Of a DNA stretch of 55,707 nucleotides, positions 1 to 8,185 are shown piece by piece. Under the pieces are notes generated by a model. That model did no database searches and was not told where the DNA came from. It saw only the letters and a list, made by a program, of their open reading frames with translations. How positions within the stretch are numbered: the first letter of the stretch is position 1; each line of letters begins with the position of its first letter. The translations under genes and the position numbers were made by a program. The DNA comes from Paraburkholderia silviterrae. Lineage in GTDB: Bacteria; Pseudomonadota; Gammaproteobacteria; Burkholderiales; Burkholderiaceae. The DNA is taken from positions 118,620 through 174,326 of the forward strand of contig NZ_SMRP01000013.1 of NCBI RefSeq assembly GCF_004353915.1, read 5' to 3'.

Positions 1-144
1 CTGTAACGCACACCAAACACATCGTGCATTGCACAGAATGCCGCTGCACGTCAGGCAGAACTCATGTCCGCGCGGGCCTGGCGAGTACTGCAACAGTCCG
101 GCGAGGCGGGGGGCGCCGGGTGAGGGCGCCGGGATGAAGGCGCC

Positions 145-170
145 TAACGACGCCACCTAACGACGCCACC
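145..170. repeat. 13-bp tandem duplication (2 copies)
   Basis: Two adjacent copies of TAACGACGCCACC lie directly downstream of the stop codon of the permease gene, which is on the minus strand. The rest of positions 1-176 holds GC-rich non-coding sequence with no gene that I can support. Similar short tandem duplications occur next to two other stop codons in this window. Confidence 0.8.
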
Positions 171-176
171 TACTGA

Positions 177-1709
177 TCACTGCGCCTGCTCGCGCCGCGC
201 CACCACTTCATCAACTGCCTCGACCGAGCGCGTCAACCACGGCCGGATCTCCATCTCCTCATACGGCACGAGCCGGCTCTTCCTCACACGCCGATAAGCC
301 CACCAAATCGCCACAAACAGCGGAATCCAGACATAGATGGAAAGCACTTCCATCCAGTCAACGCGAGCCGCGAAAAACGCCTGATAATCCTGCCCAACCG
401 AGATAACAATACACACAGCGATAGCAAAAAGCGGCCCAAACGGAAACCACTTCGCCCGATACGGCAACTGATCGAGCCGGAAGCCCTGCTTCAGAAAACC
501 CTTCCGAAACCGGTAATGACAGACCGCAATCCCAAGCCACGCAATAAAGCCAGTGATACCCACCGTATTCAGCAGCCACAGATAGATACTCTGATTATTG
601 ACCAGCGAAGTGAGAAAGCACAGCCCACCCACAGCCATCGTCGCATACAGCGCATTGCGCGGCACGCCGCCCGGCGACAACGTCGCGAACATGGCGGGCG
701 CGCGCCCTTCCGCCGCGAGGTTATACAGCATCCGCGTGGCCGCATAGGTACCCGAATTTCCAGCCGACAACACAGCCGTAAGGATCACGAAATTCATCGC
801 GTCGGCAGCAAGCCTGAAGCCCGCGTGGCTGAACACCAGCGTGAATGGGCTCACGCCGATGTCGGTCACGTCGCTCTTGAGCAGGTTCGGGTCCGTGTAC
901 GGAACCAGCAACCCGATCACGAAGATCGCGAGCACATAAAACAACATGATCCGCCAGAAAATCTGCTTCACCGCGCGCGGGATCGTCTTGCGCGGATTCT
1001 CCGATTCGCCTGCCGTGATCCCAACCAGTTCAGTGCCGAGAAATGAGAATCCGGCGATCAGCGCGACGCTCATCATCGCGTGCACGCCGCCGACGAACGG
1101 CGCGTCGCCAGTCGTGAAATTGTGCCAGCCGACCGTGTGCCCGTGCCCAAGCACGCCGGCCCCGATCAGCAGCCCCGCCGCGATGAACGCAACCACCGTG
1201 ACAACCTTGATCAGCGAGAACCAGTACTCGGATTCGCCGAAGCCGCGCACGGACAGCGTGTTCAGCAGGAAGATCAGCACAAGGAAGCCCGCGCCCCACC
1301 AGATGCCCGGCACGGCTGGGAACCAGTACCGCATCACGATCTGCGCGGCGACCAGCTCGATCGCGATCGTGACAGCCCAGCTGTACCAGTAGGTCCAGCC
1401 AAGCGCGACGCCGAAGCCTTCGTCGACGTACTTCTCGCCGTAGATCGCGAACGATCCCGACACCGGCATCAGCGCGGCCATCTCGCCCAGGCCGGTGACG
1501 ACGAAATAGACCATCAACCCAATCGCGATATACGCGGCGATCGCGCCGCCTGGCCCCGCCTGCGCGATCGACGCGCCCGAGGCCACGAACAGCCCCGTGC
1601 CAATCGAGCCGCCAATCGCGATCATCGCGACGTGGCGGCCCTGCAGACGGCGCTTGAGCGTCGTCCCGGGCGATACGGCCGTCTCACCTGCCGCTTGTAC
1701 AGCATCCAT
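177..1709 (-). CDS. lysP: LysP-like amino acid permease (APC/AAT family)
   Basis: Inner-membrane proton-coupled amino acid importer of 510 residues with about 12 predicted membrane segments. The N-terminal amphipathic motif GGSIGTGLF lies at about residues 33-41. From memory the protein is close to E. coli LysP along its whole length, including the RGFGE-EYWFSLIKV and SVSPFTLVF-type segments. The start was set at 1709, not the longer open frame to 1874, because AAGGTGAG sits just upstream of this ATG and homologues begin here. It lies downstream of an Lrp/AsnC gene and a dimethylargininase on the same strand. This context makes arginine, methylarginine or citrulline a plausible substrate instead of lysine. 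The family is certain; the substrate is inferred. Confidence 0.9.
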   Translation of the reverse strand: MDAVQAAGETAVSPGTTLKRRLQGRHVAMIAIGGSIGTGLFVASGASIAQAGPGGAIAAYIAIGLMVYFVVTGLGEMAALMPVSGSFAIYGEKYVDEGFGVALGWTYWYSWAVTIAIELVAAQIVMRYWFPAVPGIWWGAGFLVLIFLLNTLSVRGFGESEYWFSLIKVVTVVAFIAAGLLIGAGVLGHGHTVGWHNFTTGDAPFVGGVHAMMSVALIAGFSFLGTELVGITAGESENPRKTIPRAVKQIFWRIMLFYVLAIFVIGLLVPYTDPNLLKSDVTDIGVSPFTLVFSHAGFRLAADAMNFVILTAVLSAGNSGTYAATRMLYNLAAEGRAPAMFATLSPGGVPRNALYATMAVGGLCFLTSLVNNQSIYLWLLNTVGITGFIAWLGIAVCHYRFRKGFLKQGFRLDQLPYRAKWFPFGPLFAIAVCIVISVGQDYQAFFAARVDWMEVLSIYVWIPLFVAIWWAYRRVRKSRLVPYEEMEIRPWLTRSVEAVDEVVARREQAQ

Positions 1710-1883
1710 AGTGCTCACCTTATAAGAGTTCGGGCTCATCGATTGAATTTGATTCGGAATGCAGATCGATGAGCCGGTTGTTTGAGCCGGAACCGTTACT
1801 GCCGACTGGCCGCGCGTCCGATGGCGTCGTATCGAACGCATATCGAACGCGAATCGAATACGTTTCGAACGCACCTCGCCGCG

Positions 1884-2348
1884 TCAGACGACGCTGCGCT
1901 TGATCGCCTGCAGCTCGGCCGTCGTCACGATCTTCTCGATCCGGTAGCGTGTGCTTTCGAGCCAGTCGTTCGCGATCCGCCGGTACTCGTCGAGGTCTTC
2001 GCACGCGAGCCGCACGAGAAAATCGAACGTGCCGCTGACGAGCCAGCAATCAAGCACGGCCGGATTCGCGCGCATCTCCTCTTCGAACGGCGCCTGCGAA
2101 CGTCCATGATCGGCCAGCACGATCTGCGCGATCACGACGATCGGCTTGGTCGCGCGCGGCGCCTTGATGACCGCCCGGTAGCCTTCGATGACCCCCAGCG
2201 CCTCGAGCCGTTCCACGCGGGCCTGGCACGGGCGCGGCGTGAGATTCACGAGTTCCGAAAGCTTGCGGTACGAGATGCGTCCGTCGTTGCGCAGGATGTC
2301 GAGGATCCGGAGGTCGATCTTGTCGAGCTGCATTTTCTTGTCGGTCAT
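1884..2348 (-). CDS. Lrp/AsnC family transcriptional regulator
   Basis: A 154-residue feast/famine regulator. The N-terminal winged helix-turn-helix covers about residues 8-60 (DLRILDILRNDGRISYRKL, then the recognition helix around LTPRPCQARVERLE), followed by a C-terminal RAM ligand-binding/oligomerisation domain. The ATG at 2348 has a GGAGCG ribosome binding site and gives the usual family length; the open frame upstream of it is discarded. It sits 174 bases upstream of the permease and 99 bases downstream of the dimethylargininase, all on the minus strand. It is therefore likely the local amino-acid-responsive regulator of this group; the effector is not visible. Confidence 0.93.
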   Translation of the reverse strand: MTDKKMQLDKIDLRILDILRNDGRISYRKLSELVNLTPRPCQARVERLEALGVIEGYRAVIKAPRATKPIVVIAQIVLADHGRSQAPFEEEMRANPAVLDCWLVSGTFDFLVRLACEDLDEYRRIANDWLESTRYRIEKIVTTAELQAIKRSVV

Positions 2349-2447
2349 CCGCGTTCGCTCCGGTCGGGTCGTGGCTCGTGCGCGCAACGTCTCCCATTGC
2401 GCGCGGGACCCACATTATCCGGCCGAAGCGGGCAGTACGCCAGCCGG

Positions 2448-3206
2448 CTAGAAGCGCAGCGACAGGCAGGTCAGGCCGCCATCCATCTTGCGGAACTCGC
2501 TCGTATCGATCACGTGCAGCGGCAGGCCGAGCGTGGCGATTGCGTCGTGCACGCGCGGATAGCCGGCCGGCGTGATCAGCGCACCGTTCACGAGCAGCGT
2601 GTTGCCCGCGTATTCGTCGGCGGCCGAGACCGCGATTCGGCGATAGTCGGCGAACGCGGGATGCGCGCTCAACGCTTCGGTGACGAGCAGCGTGTCGTCG
2701 CCGAGTGCGTTGACGACCGACTTCAGGTGCAGGCCGGCGCCCACCGGCACCGCGACGACTGTATAGCCGTAGCGCGACACGAGCGACTCGAATGCAGCGA
2801 TGCCGTCGGCGTCGGTGCGGCCGGTCAGGCCGATGTAGAAGCGCTTGCCCACCTGCATCACGTCGCCGCCGTCGAGGCGGCCGTCGCGCATCGGCAGCAA
2901 GTCGCGATGCGCGGCCAGCGCCGCTTCGATATGCTCGGTCTCGCCACGTCGTGCGGGCGCGCCGGGGCGCGTGATCACGGCGAATTCCGGCGTCACGACC
3001 GCGGTGTCCTCAACGAAATGCGAATCGGGGAAGGCGTTCAGCGGCGGCAGCTCGGTCAGCTCGACGCCGAGCTGGCGCAGCGTCGCGCAGTAGGTGTGGA
3101 ACTGCGTGAGCGTCTTGTCGTAATCGGGCGTGCCGAGCGCGGCGGTGGTCAGGCCCGCGCCGCAGGACGGCGCGGGACGGCGAACGATCGCTTGCGTGAA
3201 TTGCAT
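2448..3206 (-). CDS. ddaH: NG,NG-dimethylarginine dimethylaminohydrolase (DDAH)
   Basis: Cytosolic enzyme of the amidinotransferase-fold superfamily that hydrolyses methylated arginines to citrulline and (di)methylamine. The 252-residue protein matches the length of Pseudomonas DDAH (about 254). It has the FVED segment (64-67), GGDV (113-116), the catalytic His at 160 (GLHLK) and the catalytic Cys at 247 in the C-terminal GGLTCLSLRF block. The preceding DTSEFRKMDGG segment is also nearly identical to the Pseudomonas enzyme as I recall it. The start at 3206 follows GGAGGAG; an ATG 12 bases upstream overlaps that site. The downstream Lrp regulator and basic amino acid permease suggest a module for scavenging modified arginine as nitrogen source. 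Confidence 0.92.
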   Translation of the reverse strand: MQFTQAIVRRPAPSCGAGLTTAALGTPDYDKTLTQFHTYCATLRQLGVELTELPPLNAFPDSHFVEDTAVVTPEFAVITRPGAPARRGETEHIEAALAAHRDLLPMRDGRLDGGDVMQVGKRFYIGLTGRTDADGIAAFESLVSRYGYTVVAVPVGAGLHLKSVVNALGDDTLLVTEALSAHPAFADYRRIAVSAADEYAGNTLLVNGALITPAGYPRVHDAIATLGLPLHVIDTSEFRKMDGGLTCLSLRF

Positions 3207-3440
3207 CGACTCCTCCATGGGTATTTCCGTACCCGTGCGGCGCACGGGGCAGGTGTGTTGTGTCCAGACCATTATCGGAGGTCAAATTAAGCAATTCGTG
3301 TCGAATTCGGCTGCGCCTGCAGCCGATCGCGTCGAATTGCATGGGGCACGCAGCGGTTTCGGCAGGCGGCCAGAATGGCATTGCATTCACAGGGCTCGCG
3401 CAGTCGAACAGCACCGATCGTGGCACGGCCCGCGCAGTGT

Positions 3441-4265
3441 TCAGGCGGGCGGCAGCGTGATGAGAAAAGTCGCGCCGCAGTCGGGATTGTTGATGGCGTG
3501 AATCTCGCCGCCATGCGCTTCGACAACGGATCGGCAGATCGCAAGGCCCAGTCCCAGCGCACCGTCCCGGGTCGTATGGAACGGCTCGAAGATCTGCCCC
3601 AGGTCTTCGCATGCTATGCCGGGGCCATTGTCGGCCACCGAGACAGCCAGCGCGCCCGTTTCATCGGTCCGTGAGGCAATGACGATGCGGGCGGGCCGCT
3701 CCTTCATCGCGTCCATCGCTTGCAGTGCGTTGCGCGTGAGGTTCATGAAAACCTGCTGGAGCTTGCCGGCGTCCGCCAGCGTTTGTGGCAGCGCTGGCGA
3801 CAGACGCAGTTCGAGCGTCGCGCCATGCTGAGCCATCTCTTGCGCGATGAGCGGCGCGATTGCTCGCACCACGTCGTTGATCGACGTGGGGATCAACTGT
3901 GGAGGGGGCCGTCGCAGGCGCTGGCGAACCCGATGCACCGTCTCGGCCGCGCGGCGGCCGTCGCTCGTCATCCGCTCGACGCAGTCCCGCATCTCGTGCT
4001 TTGGCGGATTGTCCTGGCGCATCCACCGCAGGCACGCCTGGCCATCGAGCACGATGGCCGAGAGCGGTTGGGCAATCTCATGGGCGATCGAGGCGGTCAG
4101 TTCTTCGAGCAGGGCGAGGCGCATGGCTTCGTCGAGCAATGCCTGGGTATCCTGAAGATGTGCCCGGCTCGTCTTCAGCTTGCGCAGGCGCTGCACGAGC
4201 AGCGCGAGAGCCAGCAACGAAGCCAGCAGCGCGGCGAGTGCGAGCAATTCGGCAAGCCTGGGCAT
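3441..4265 (-). CDS. Membrane-anchored sensor histidine kinase
   Basis: A 274-residue histidine kinase with one N-terminal membrane helix (about residues 4-25) and a short coiled linker, then HisKA with the H-box TASIAHEIAQPLSA (phosphorylated His at 62) and a HATPase_c domain. The latter carries the N-box (MNLTRNALQAMDA), G1 (DNGPGI), F-box (IFEPFHTT) and G2 (GLGLAICRSVVEAHGG). There is no recognisable extracellular or PAS sensor domain, so the input is unknown. It lies 18 bases downstream of the response regulator gene on the same strand and is probably co-transcribed. The FixL/DctB-like 'HE.xQPL' H-box matches the FixJ-type partner. Confidence 0.93.
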   Translation of the reverse strand: MPRLAELLALAALLASLLALALLVQRLRKLKTSRAHLQDTQALLDEAMRLALLEELTASIAHEIAQPLSAIVLDGQACLRWMRQDNPPKHEMRDCVERMTSDGRRAAETVHRVRQRLRRPPPQLIPTSINDVVRAIAPLIAQEMAQHGATLELRLSPALPQTLADAGKLQQVFMNLTRNALQAMDAMKERPARIVIASRTDETGALAVSVADNGPGIACEDLGQIFEPFHTTRDGALGLGLAICRSVVEAHGGEIHAINNPDCGATFLITLPPA

Positions 4266-4283
4266 GGGCGCACGGCGTTCGCA

Positions 4284-4949
4284 CTAGCGAGCCAGGTCCG
4301 GCTGGAACCGGGCGAGTCCCAGCAGCCCGGCCTTCTGGACGAGGTCGGCTACCGAGCGCGATCCCATCTTGTGCATCACCTGGCCGCGATGCATCTTCAC
4401 GGTGACTTCGCTCAGTGCCAGGTCCGCGGCGATCTGCTTGTTCAGCGAGCCGCGCAACACGTGCGACATCACCTCGCGCTCGCGCGGCGTGAGCGTCGCG
4501 TAGCGCTGCTGCAAGTCGGCGTGGGCGGCAAGCGAGCGCCTGCGCTCCGAATCGCGCTCGATGCCCAGCGCCACCGCATCGAGCACCTCCTGGTCGCGCA
4601 GCGGTTTGGTGAGGAAATCCACGGCGCCCGATTTCATCGCCTTGGCGCACATCCAGACGTCGCCGTGCGCCGTGATGAAAACGATGGGGATCGGGTTGTG
4701 CCTGAGCGCCTGCTGGTCCTGGAACACGAGCCCGCTATAGCCCTGCAGGCGCACGTCGAGGACGAGGCAACTGGGCACCTCCGGCCGCTCGAAGCGCAGG
4801 AATTCATCGCAGGAGCCGAATACTTCAGCCCGCACGCCAGTCGAGCGCAGCAGACTCGATAGCGCCTTGCGCTGCGATTCATCGTCGTCGATCACATAGG
4901 CGATGGGGCTGGCCGCAGCCGGCAGCGCATCGCTCGAGACGTTGGCCAT
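4284..4949 (-). CDS. FixJ/NarL-type response regulator
   Basis: A 221-residue two-domain regulator. The N-terminal receiver has the acidic pocket IDDDE at about 20-24, the phospho-acceptor Asp at 65 (LVLDVRL), Thr in FITAHG and Lys in LTKPL. The C-terminal LuxR-type helix-turn-helix begins with LTPREREVM and contains SLNKQIAADLALSEVTVKMHRGQVMHKM (split here only by its turns). The start at 4949 is preceded by AGGAGAA, whereas the ATG at 4967 lacks a good site. It is upstream of and co-oriented with the histidine kinase at 3441-4265, so they form a cognate pair. It is a candidate reader of the ACC[AT][AT]CGTAT[AG]G motif found at three promoters in this window. Confidence 0.94.
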   Translation of the reverse strand: MANVSSDALPAAASPIAYVIDDDESQRKALSSLLRSTGVRAEVFGSCDEFLRFERPEVPSCLVLDVRLQGYSGLVFQDQQALRHNPIPIVFITAHGDVWMCAKAMKSGAVDFLTKPLRDQEVLDAVALGIERDSERRRSLAAHADLQQRYATLTPREREVMSHVLRGSLNKQIAADLALSEVTVKMHRGQVMHKMGSRSVADLVQKAGLLGLARFQPDLAR

Positions 4950-5079
4950 GACTTCTCCTCTCGCCATGGAGGGGTGCGTATTGGCGAGGCTCGATTATCT
5001 CCGGCCCTTGGCGGCTCTGCAGAGTAGGTAAGTTTTACAACGTGATTGGCACGCCCGTCTGAACGATCGGATGAGGACC

Positions 5080-5091
5080 CCATACGAAGGT
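5080..5091 (-). promoter_or_regulatory. Shared 12-bp motif, copy 1
   Basis: On the minus strand the sequence reads ACCTTCGTATGG, 123 bases upstream of the acetoacetate-decarboxylase-like gene. It matches ACC[AT][AT]CGTAT[AG]G, seen again upstream of the mdt efflux operon and of the SDR-poxB operon. It lies between the divergent regulator gene at 4949 and the gene at 5215, so it could serve either promoter. Confidence 0.45.
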
Positions 5092-5214
5092 CGGGGCTTC
5101 TGGCATGTCTACGTACAGTAGTTCGGAGCCCGTGGCCGCGTTAACGTGAACTGGCCTCGGGCCATTACCGTCCGATGCCTTTGCAGTCGCAATGGTCACT
5201 CTGCGGAGATTCCC

Positions 5215-6024
5215 ATGCTCAAAGGTTACATGGCACCGCTTTCCCCGCTCGGGAAGGCCTCCATCAATCCGCCGCCGCCCTGGCATTACTCGGGCGACGT
5301 CATCGGCGCCGAATTCTGGGCCGAGCCGGAGGCCACGGCGGCGACATTGCCGCCCGGCCTCGACCCCGACTCCTCGACGGCCGGGCACGGCGTGGTCCTG
5401 TTCATCGACTGGCAGTTCACGGCGCAGGACGACGAGTTCCTCGATCCCGCGCGCTACCAGTACCGCGAATGTCTGTTCCTCGTCGATGCCGTTCACAAGG
5501 GCACGCCGGTCATGTGGTGTCCGTACATCTACGTCGACAACGATGCGGCGCTCGCGCGCGGCTGGGCACAAGGCTTTCCGAAGAAGCTCGCATCGGTGTA
5601 TCAGACCCGCACGTTTGCGGCGCCAAGCGCGGCGGCGGCGCCCGTGGCGTCCGGCTCGCGCTTTGGCGCGAGTCTCTCGGCCCACGGCGAACGGCTTGCC
5701 GAGGCGCGCATCACGCTGCGCCAGCCCGTAGCGGATCCGAAGTCGCTGCTCGCGCGTCCGACCGTCAATCGGCGCTATTTCGCGAGTCTCGCGGCGGGCT
5801 TGCACGACAAGCCCGCTGTCGACGAACTGGTGCTCTCGGTCACCGACAACCTGAGCGTGGCCGACGCGTGGGCCGGCGATGCCGAACTGCTGTTTCCCGA
5901 AGCGCGCGGAGAGGAGATCTGCGCGTTCGGTCCGGTGAAGGTGGGCGGCGGCTTCCGGTTTTCATTGGCGTATTCGGTCACCGACCTGAAGCTGCTGGAA
6001 GACCTCAAGCACGCGGGTAAATAG
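5215..6024 (+). CDS. Acetoacetate decarboxylase family protein
   Basis: A 269-residue protein of the ADC superfamily; classical members form a Schiff base with acetoacetate and release CO2 and acetone. The segment QGFPKKLA at about 119-126 carries the paired lysines (123-124) that correspond to the Schiff-base Lys and its pKa-lowering neighbour. Several superfamily members are not decarboxylases but act as aldolase/dehydratases, so the precise reaction is open. The start at 5215 is preceded by GCGGAGAT at 7-base spacing; the longer frame from 5146 lacks a site. It is transcribed divergently from the kinase/regulator pair at 3441-4949, and a copy of the shared 12-bp motif lies between them. 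Confidence 0.85.
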   Translation: MLKGYMAPLSPLGKASINPPPPWHYSGDVIGAEFWAEPEATAATLPPGLDPDSSTAGHGVVLFIDWQFTAQDDEFLDPARYQYRECLFLVDAVHKGTPVMWCPYIYVDNDAALARGWAQGFPKKLASVYQTRTFAAPSAAAAPVASGSRFGASLSAHGERLAEARITLRQPVADPKSLLARPTVNRRYFASLAAGLHDKPAVDELVLSVTDNLSVADAWAGDAELLFPEARGEEICAFGPVKVGGGFRFSLAYSVTDLKLLEDLKHAGK

Positions 6025-6053
6025 CATGCGCTACCGTTGCCGCCACGCCGGGC

Positions 6054-6467
6054 TCACAGCGCTTGCGCGGGCGGTAGCGCACGGTGTGCACGGCGCGCGC
6101 GCGGCTCGAGGGCGCTCACGATCGAGTCGAGCAGGCGCGCGTCGTCGAAGGGCTTGGCGAGGACCCGGCAGGTGCTCGCGAGCCTGGCATTCCTGATGTT
6201 TGGATCGTCGCAGGCGGCGCTCATCAGAATGACTGGAATGCGTGCGTCTTTCTCCCGAACTTGAAGGTAGAGCTCCATGCCGCTCATGCGCGGCATATGG
6301 ACATCGGTAATCAGACATTCCGTGACTTCGAAGTAGAGCGAATGCAGGAAGTCCTCGGCGCACGAAAACGTATAAACCGCGTAGCCGTGCGAACGAATCA
6401 GGCTGGTGATCGCCTGCCGGATCGATGCGTCGTCGTCGACTACTGCAATGACAGGCAATCGGGTCAT
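6054..6467 (-). CDS. Stand-alone receiver domain protein
   Basis: A 137-residue single-domain response regulator with no output domain. It has the acidic triplet VVDDD at 9-13, the phospho-acceptor Asp at 55 (LITDVHMPRMSG) and the conserved Lys in LAKPF. The C-terminus is a short basic tail. The start at 6467 was chosen because the receiver fold begins just after it; the upstream 21 codons of the open frame look non-coding. Such proteins usually act as phosphate sinks or as intermediates in a relay. It sits between the decarboxylase-like gene and the efflux operon, facing the latter divergently, inside a block with two histidine kinases. Confidence 0.9.
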   Translation of the reverse strand: MTRLPVIAVVDDDASIRQAITSLIRSHGYAVYTFSCAEDFLHSLYFEVTECLITDVHMPRMSGMELYLQVREKDARIPVILMSAACDDPNIRNARLASTCRVLAKPFDDARLLDSIVSALEPRARRAHRALPPAQAL

Positions 6468-6561
6468 GGTGATGTCCGGCGTGCGGATTCGCGCAGATTG
6501 GCAGGTGGAGCGGGGTGGCTCGATCATCACAGTAGTTTCATGTGCTGATATATGACCTCAT

Positions 6562-6573
6562 ACCAACGTATGG
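6562..6573 (+). promoter_or_regulatory. Shared 12-bp motif, copy 2
   Basis: The site reads ACCAACGTATGG and is part of a longer imperfect palindrome, CATAC-CAAC-GTATG, at 6559-6572. It lies 51 bases upstream of the first start codon of the ytcA-mdtNOP operon and 94 bases upstream of the divergent receiver gene. Confidence 0.5.
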
Positions 6574-6624
6574 TCGGTCCCTATGCCAGGGTCCAGACCG
6601 CATGAACGTGGCAAGGAATCGAAC

Positions 6625-6786
6625 ATGGACGCTGCTGTGTTGTCTCTCGTGCCATCGACGGCGCCCGCGCGCGCCGCTTCGTGCGCTCAGGACACCATAA
6701 CACCGGATTTGCGCAACAGCTTCAGGCTCGAACGGAGCTGGCGCGACACCGTGCCGTTCGATGGCGTCGTGGCGGCGACGCCATGA
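6625..6786 (+). CDS. Small leader ORF coupled to ytcA (53 aa)
   Basis: A 53-residue open frame starting MDAAVLSLVPST with a fair ribosome binding site (AAGGAA). Its TGA overlaps the ytcA start codon as ATGA, the arrangement typical of translational coupling. It begins 51 bases after the shared regulatory motif. I recognise no domain. It has no membrane segment or signal peptide and is rich in Ala, Arg, Asp and Thr. It may be a genuine small protein, a leader peptide controlling the efflux operon, or a chance open frame. Conservation in related genomes would decide. Confidence 0.4.
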   Translation: MDAAVLSLVPSTAPARAASCAQDTITPDLRNSFRLERSWRDTVPFDGVVAATP

Positions 6787-7085
6787 CCCCGCGCCGCGAA
6801 AACGGTGGGCGTGGCGGGGCCCATGCGCTCAGCGCGGCGCGATGGGGGCGCACGGCATGGGCCTGCATCCTGTTGCAGGGCTGCAGCCGCTCGCCCTCCA
6901 CGAACGTGCTGGGCGCCTATTACCCCGACTGGCTGTTCTGCATCGTGGGCGCGGTCGTGGCGGCGGTCCTGATACGGATCCTGTTGCTGCGCGCGGGGCT
7001 GGAGGACTGGCTCGATCCGCCGGCGCTCGGCTATCCGTCGCTCGTCGCGCTGCTCGCGTTGGCGGGTTGGCTGCTGTTCTTCTGA
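6783..7085 (+). CDS. ytcA: YtcA family lipoprotein/membrane protein
   Basis: A 100-residue protein with a probable lipobox (ILLQGC) near residue 34, the conserved block SPSTNVLGAYYPDWLFCIVG after it, and two membrane helices. This matches the uncharacterised YtcA family. In E. coli ytcA precedes mdtN-mdtO-mdtP, and the same order is found here, which supports both the call and the naming of the downstream genes. Its start overlaps the stop of the small ORF upstream (ATGA), and mdtN begins 22 bases after it. The role is unknown; an accessory subunit of the efflux system is a reasonable inference. Confidence 0.8.
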   Translation: MTPRRENGGRGGAHALSAARWGRTAWACILLQGCSRSPSTNVLGAYYPDWLFCIVGAVVAAVLIRILLLRAGLEDWLDPPALGYPSLVALLALAGWLLFF

Positions 7086-7107
7086 GGTCTGACGAAAGCG
7101 GGAATAC

Positions 7108-8163
7108 ATGGAAGAAAGTACTCAGGGCCGCAAGAAGAAGCTGTTCACGGGACTTCTTTTGCTGGCGGCTATCGCAATGGGCGTGCTGGTGATCTGGCGC
7201 GTGGATTCCGAGCCGCGCACCGACGACGCCTATGTGTACGCGGACACGATCAACGTCGTGCCCGAAGTGTCGGGGCGGATCGTGAATCTCGCGGTGCGGG
7301 ACAACCAGCGCGTGAAAAAAGGCGATCTGCTATTTCAGCTCGACCCGCGTCCCTTTCAGGATGCGCTCGACCGTGCCCGCTCGTCGCTCGAGCAACTGAA
7401 CCAGCAGATCATGCTGACGCAGCGCTCGGTCAACGCGCAGGTATTCAACGCCTCGGCGGCGCGGGCGAGCGTCGAGCGCGCGCGGGCCGCCGCGCAGCAG
7501 GCGGCGGATACCCTGCATCGCATGGAGCCGCTCGTGCAAAAGGGCTACGTCTCGGCCGACGATCTGGACCGCGCGCGCACCTCGGCCCAAAGCACGGCGG
7601 CGGAGCTTGCCGCGGCCGAACTCCAGGCCCGCGAGGCAACGGCCGCAATCAGCGGCGTGGACGCACTGCAAGCCCAGCGTGCCGTGGTGCAGGCCGAGAT
7701 CGCCACCGCGACGCTGAACCTCGAATACGCGACGGTGCGCTCGCCGTTCGACGGCGTGGTGGTCTCGCTGCGCACGACGCGCGGCCAGTACGCCTCCGCC
7801 TCGACGCCCGTGTTCACGCTGATCGACACGACCCACTGGTACGTCATCGCGAATCTGCGCGAGACCGAGCTGGCCGCCATCCGGCGCGGCACGCGGGCCA
7901 CCGTCTATTTGATGAGCAATACCGCGAAGCACTTCGAGGGAGAAGTGGACTCCGTGGGCTTCGGCGTCGTGCCCGAAGACGGCGGAAGCGTCGCCCAGGG
8001 CTTGCCGCAGGTGCAGCGCAGCATCAACTGGGTCCACGTTTCGCAGCGCTTCCCGGTGAAGATTCTGGTCAAGGACCCGGACCCCAACCTCTTTCGCATC
8101 GGCACCTCGGCAGTGGCGACGTTTCACCCGGCCAGCCGCCCCGACCGGCGCAATGCGGGCTGA
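7108..8163 (+). CDS. mdtN: MdtN-like periplasmic adaptor (HlyD/EmrA family)
   Basis: Membrane fusion protein of 351 residues that bridges inner-membrane pump and outer-membrane channel. There is one N-terminal membrane helix (about 12-30), then the RTDDAYVYAD segment. The biotinyl-lipoyl half motif V-PEVSGRI-NLAV-DNQ-VKKGDLLFQLDPRPF covers about 48-80. A long alpha-helical hairpin rich in Ala, Gln and Arg (about 85-190) is followed by the second lipoyl half (TVRSPFDGVVVSL) and a beta-barrel domain. The length fits E. coli MdtN. It is the second cistron of ytcA-mdtN-mdtO-mdtP. Confidence 0.92.
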   Translation: MEESTQGRKKKLFTGLLLLAAIAMGVLVIWRVDSEPRTDDAYVYADTINVVPEVSGRIVNLAVRDNQRVKKGDLLFQLDPRPFQDALDRARSSLEQLNQQIMLTQRSVNAQVFNASAARASVERARAAAQQAADTLHRMEPLVQKGYVSADDLDRARTSAQSTAAELAAAELQAREATAAISGVDALQAQRAVVQAEIATATLNLEYATVRSPFDGVVVSLRTTRGQYASASTPVFTLIDTTHWYVIANLRETELAAIRRGTRATVYLMSNTAKHFEGEVDSVGFGVVPEDGGSVAQGLPQVQRSINWVHVSQRFPVKILVKDPDPNLFRIGTSAVATFHPASRPDRRNAG

Positions 8164-8185
8164 TCGTGCATAGGCATCCTTAACG

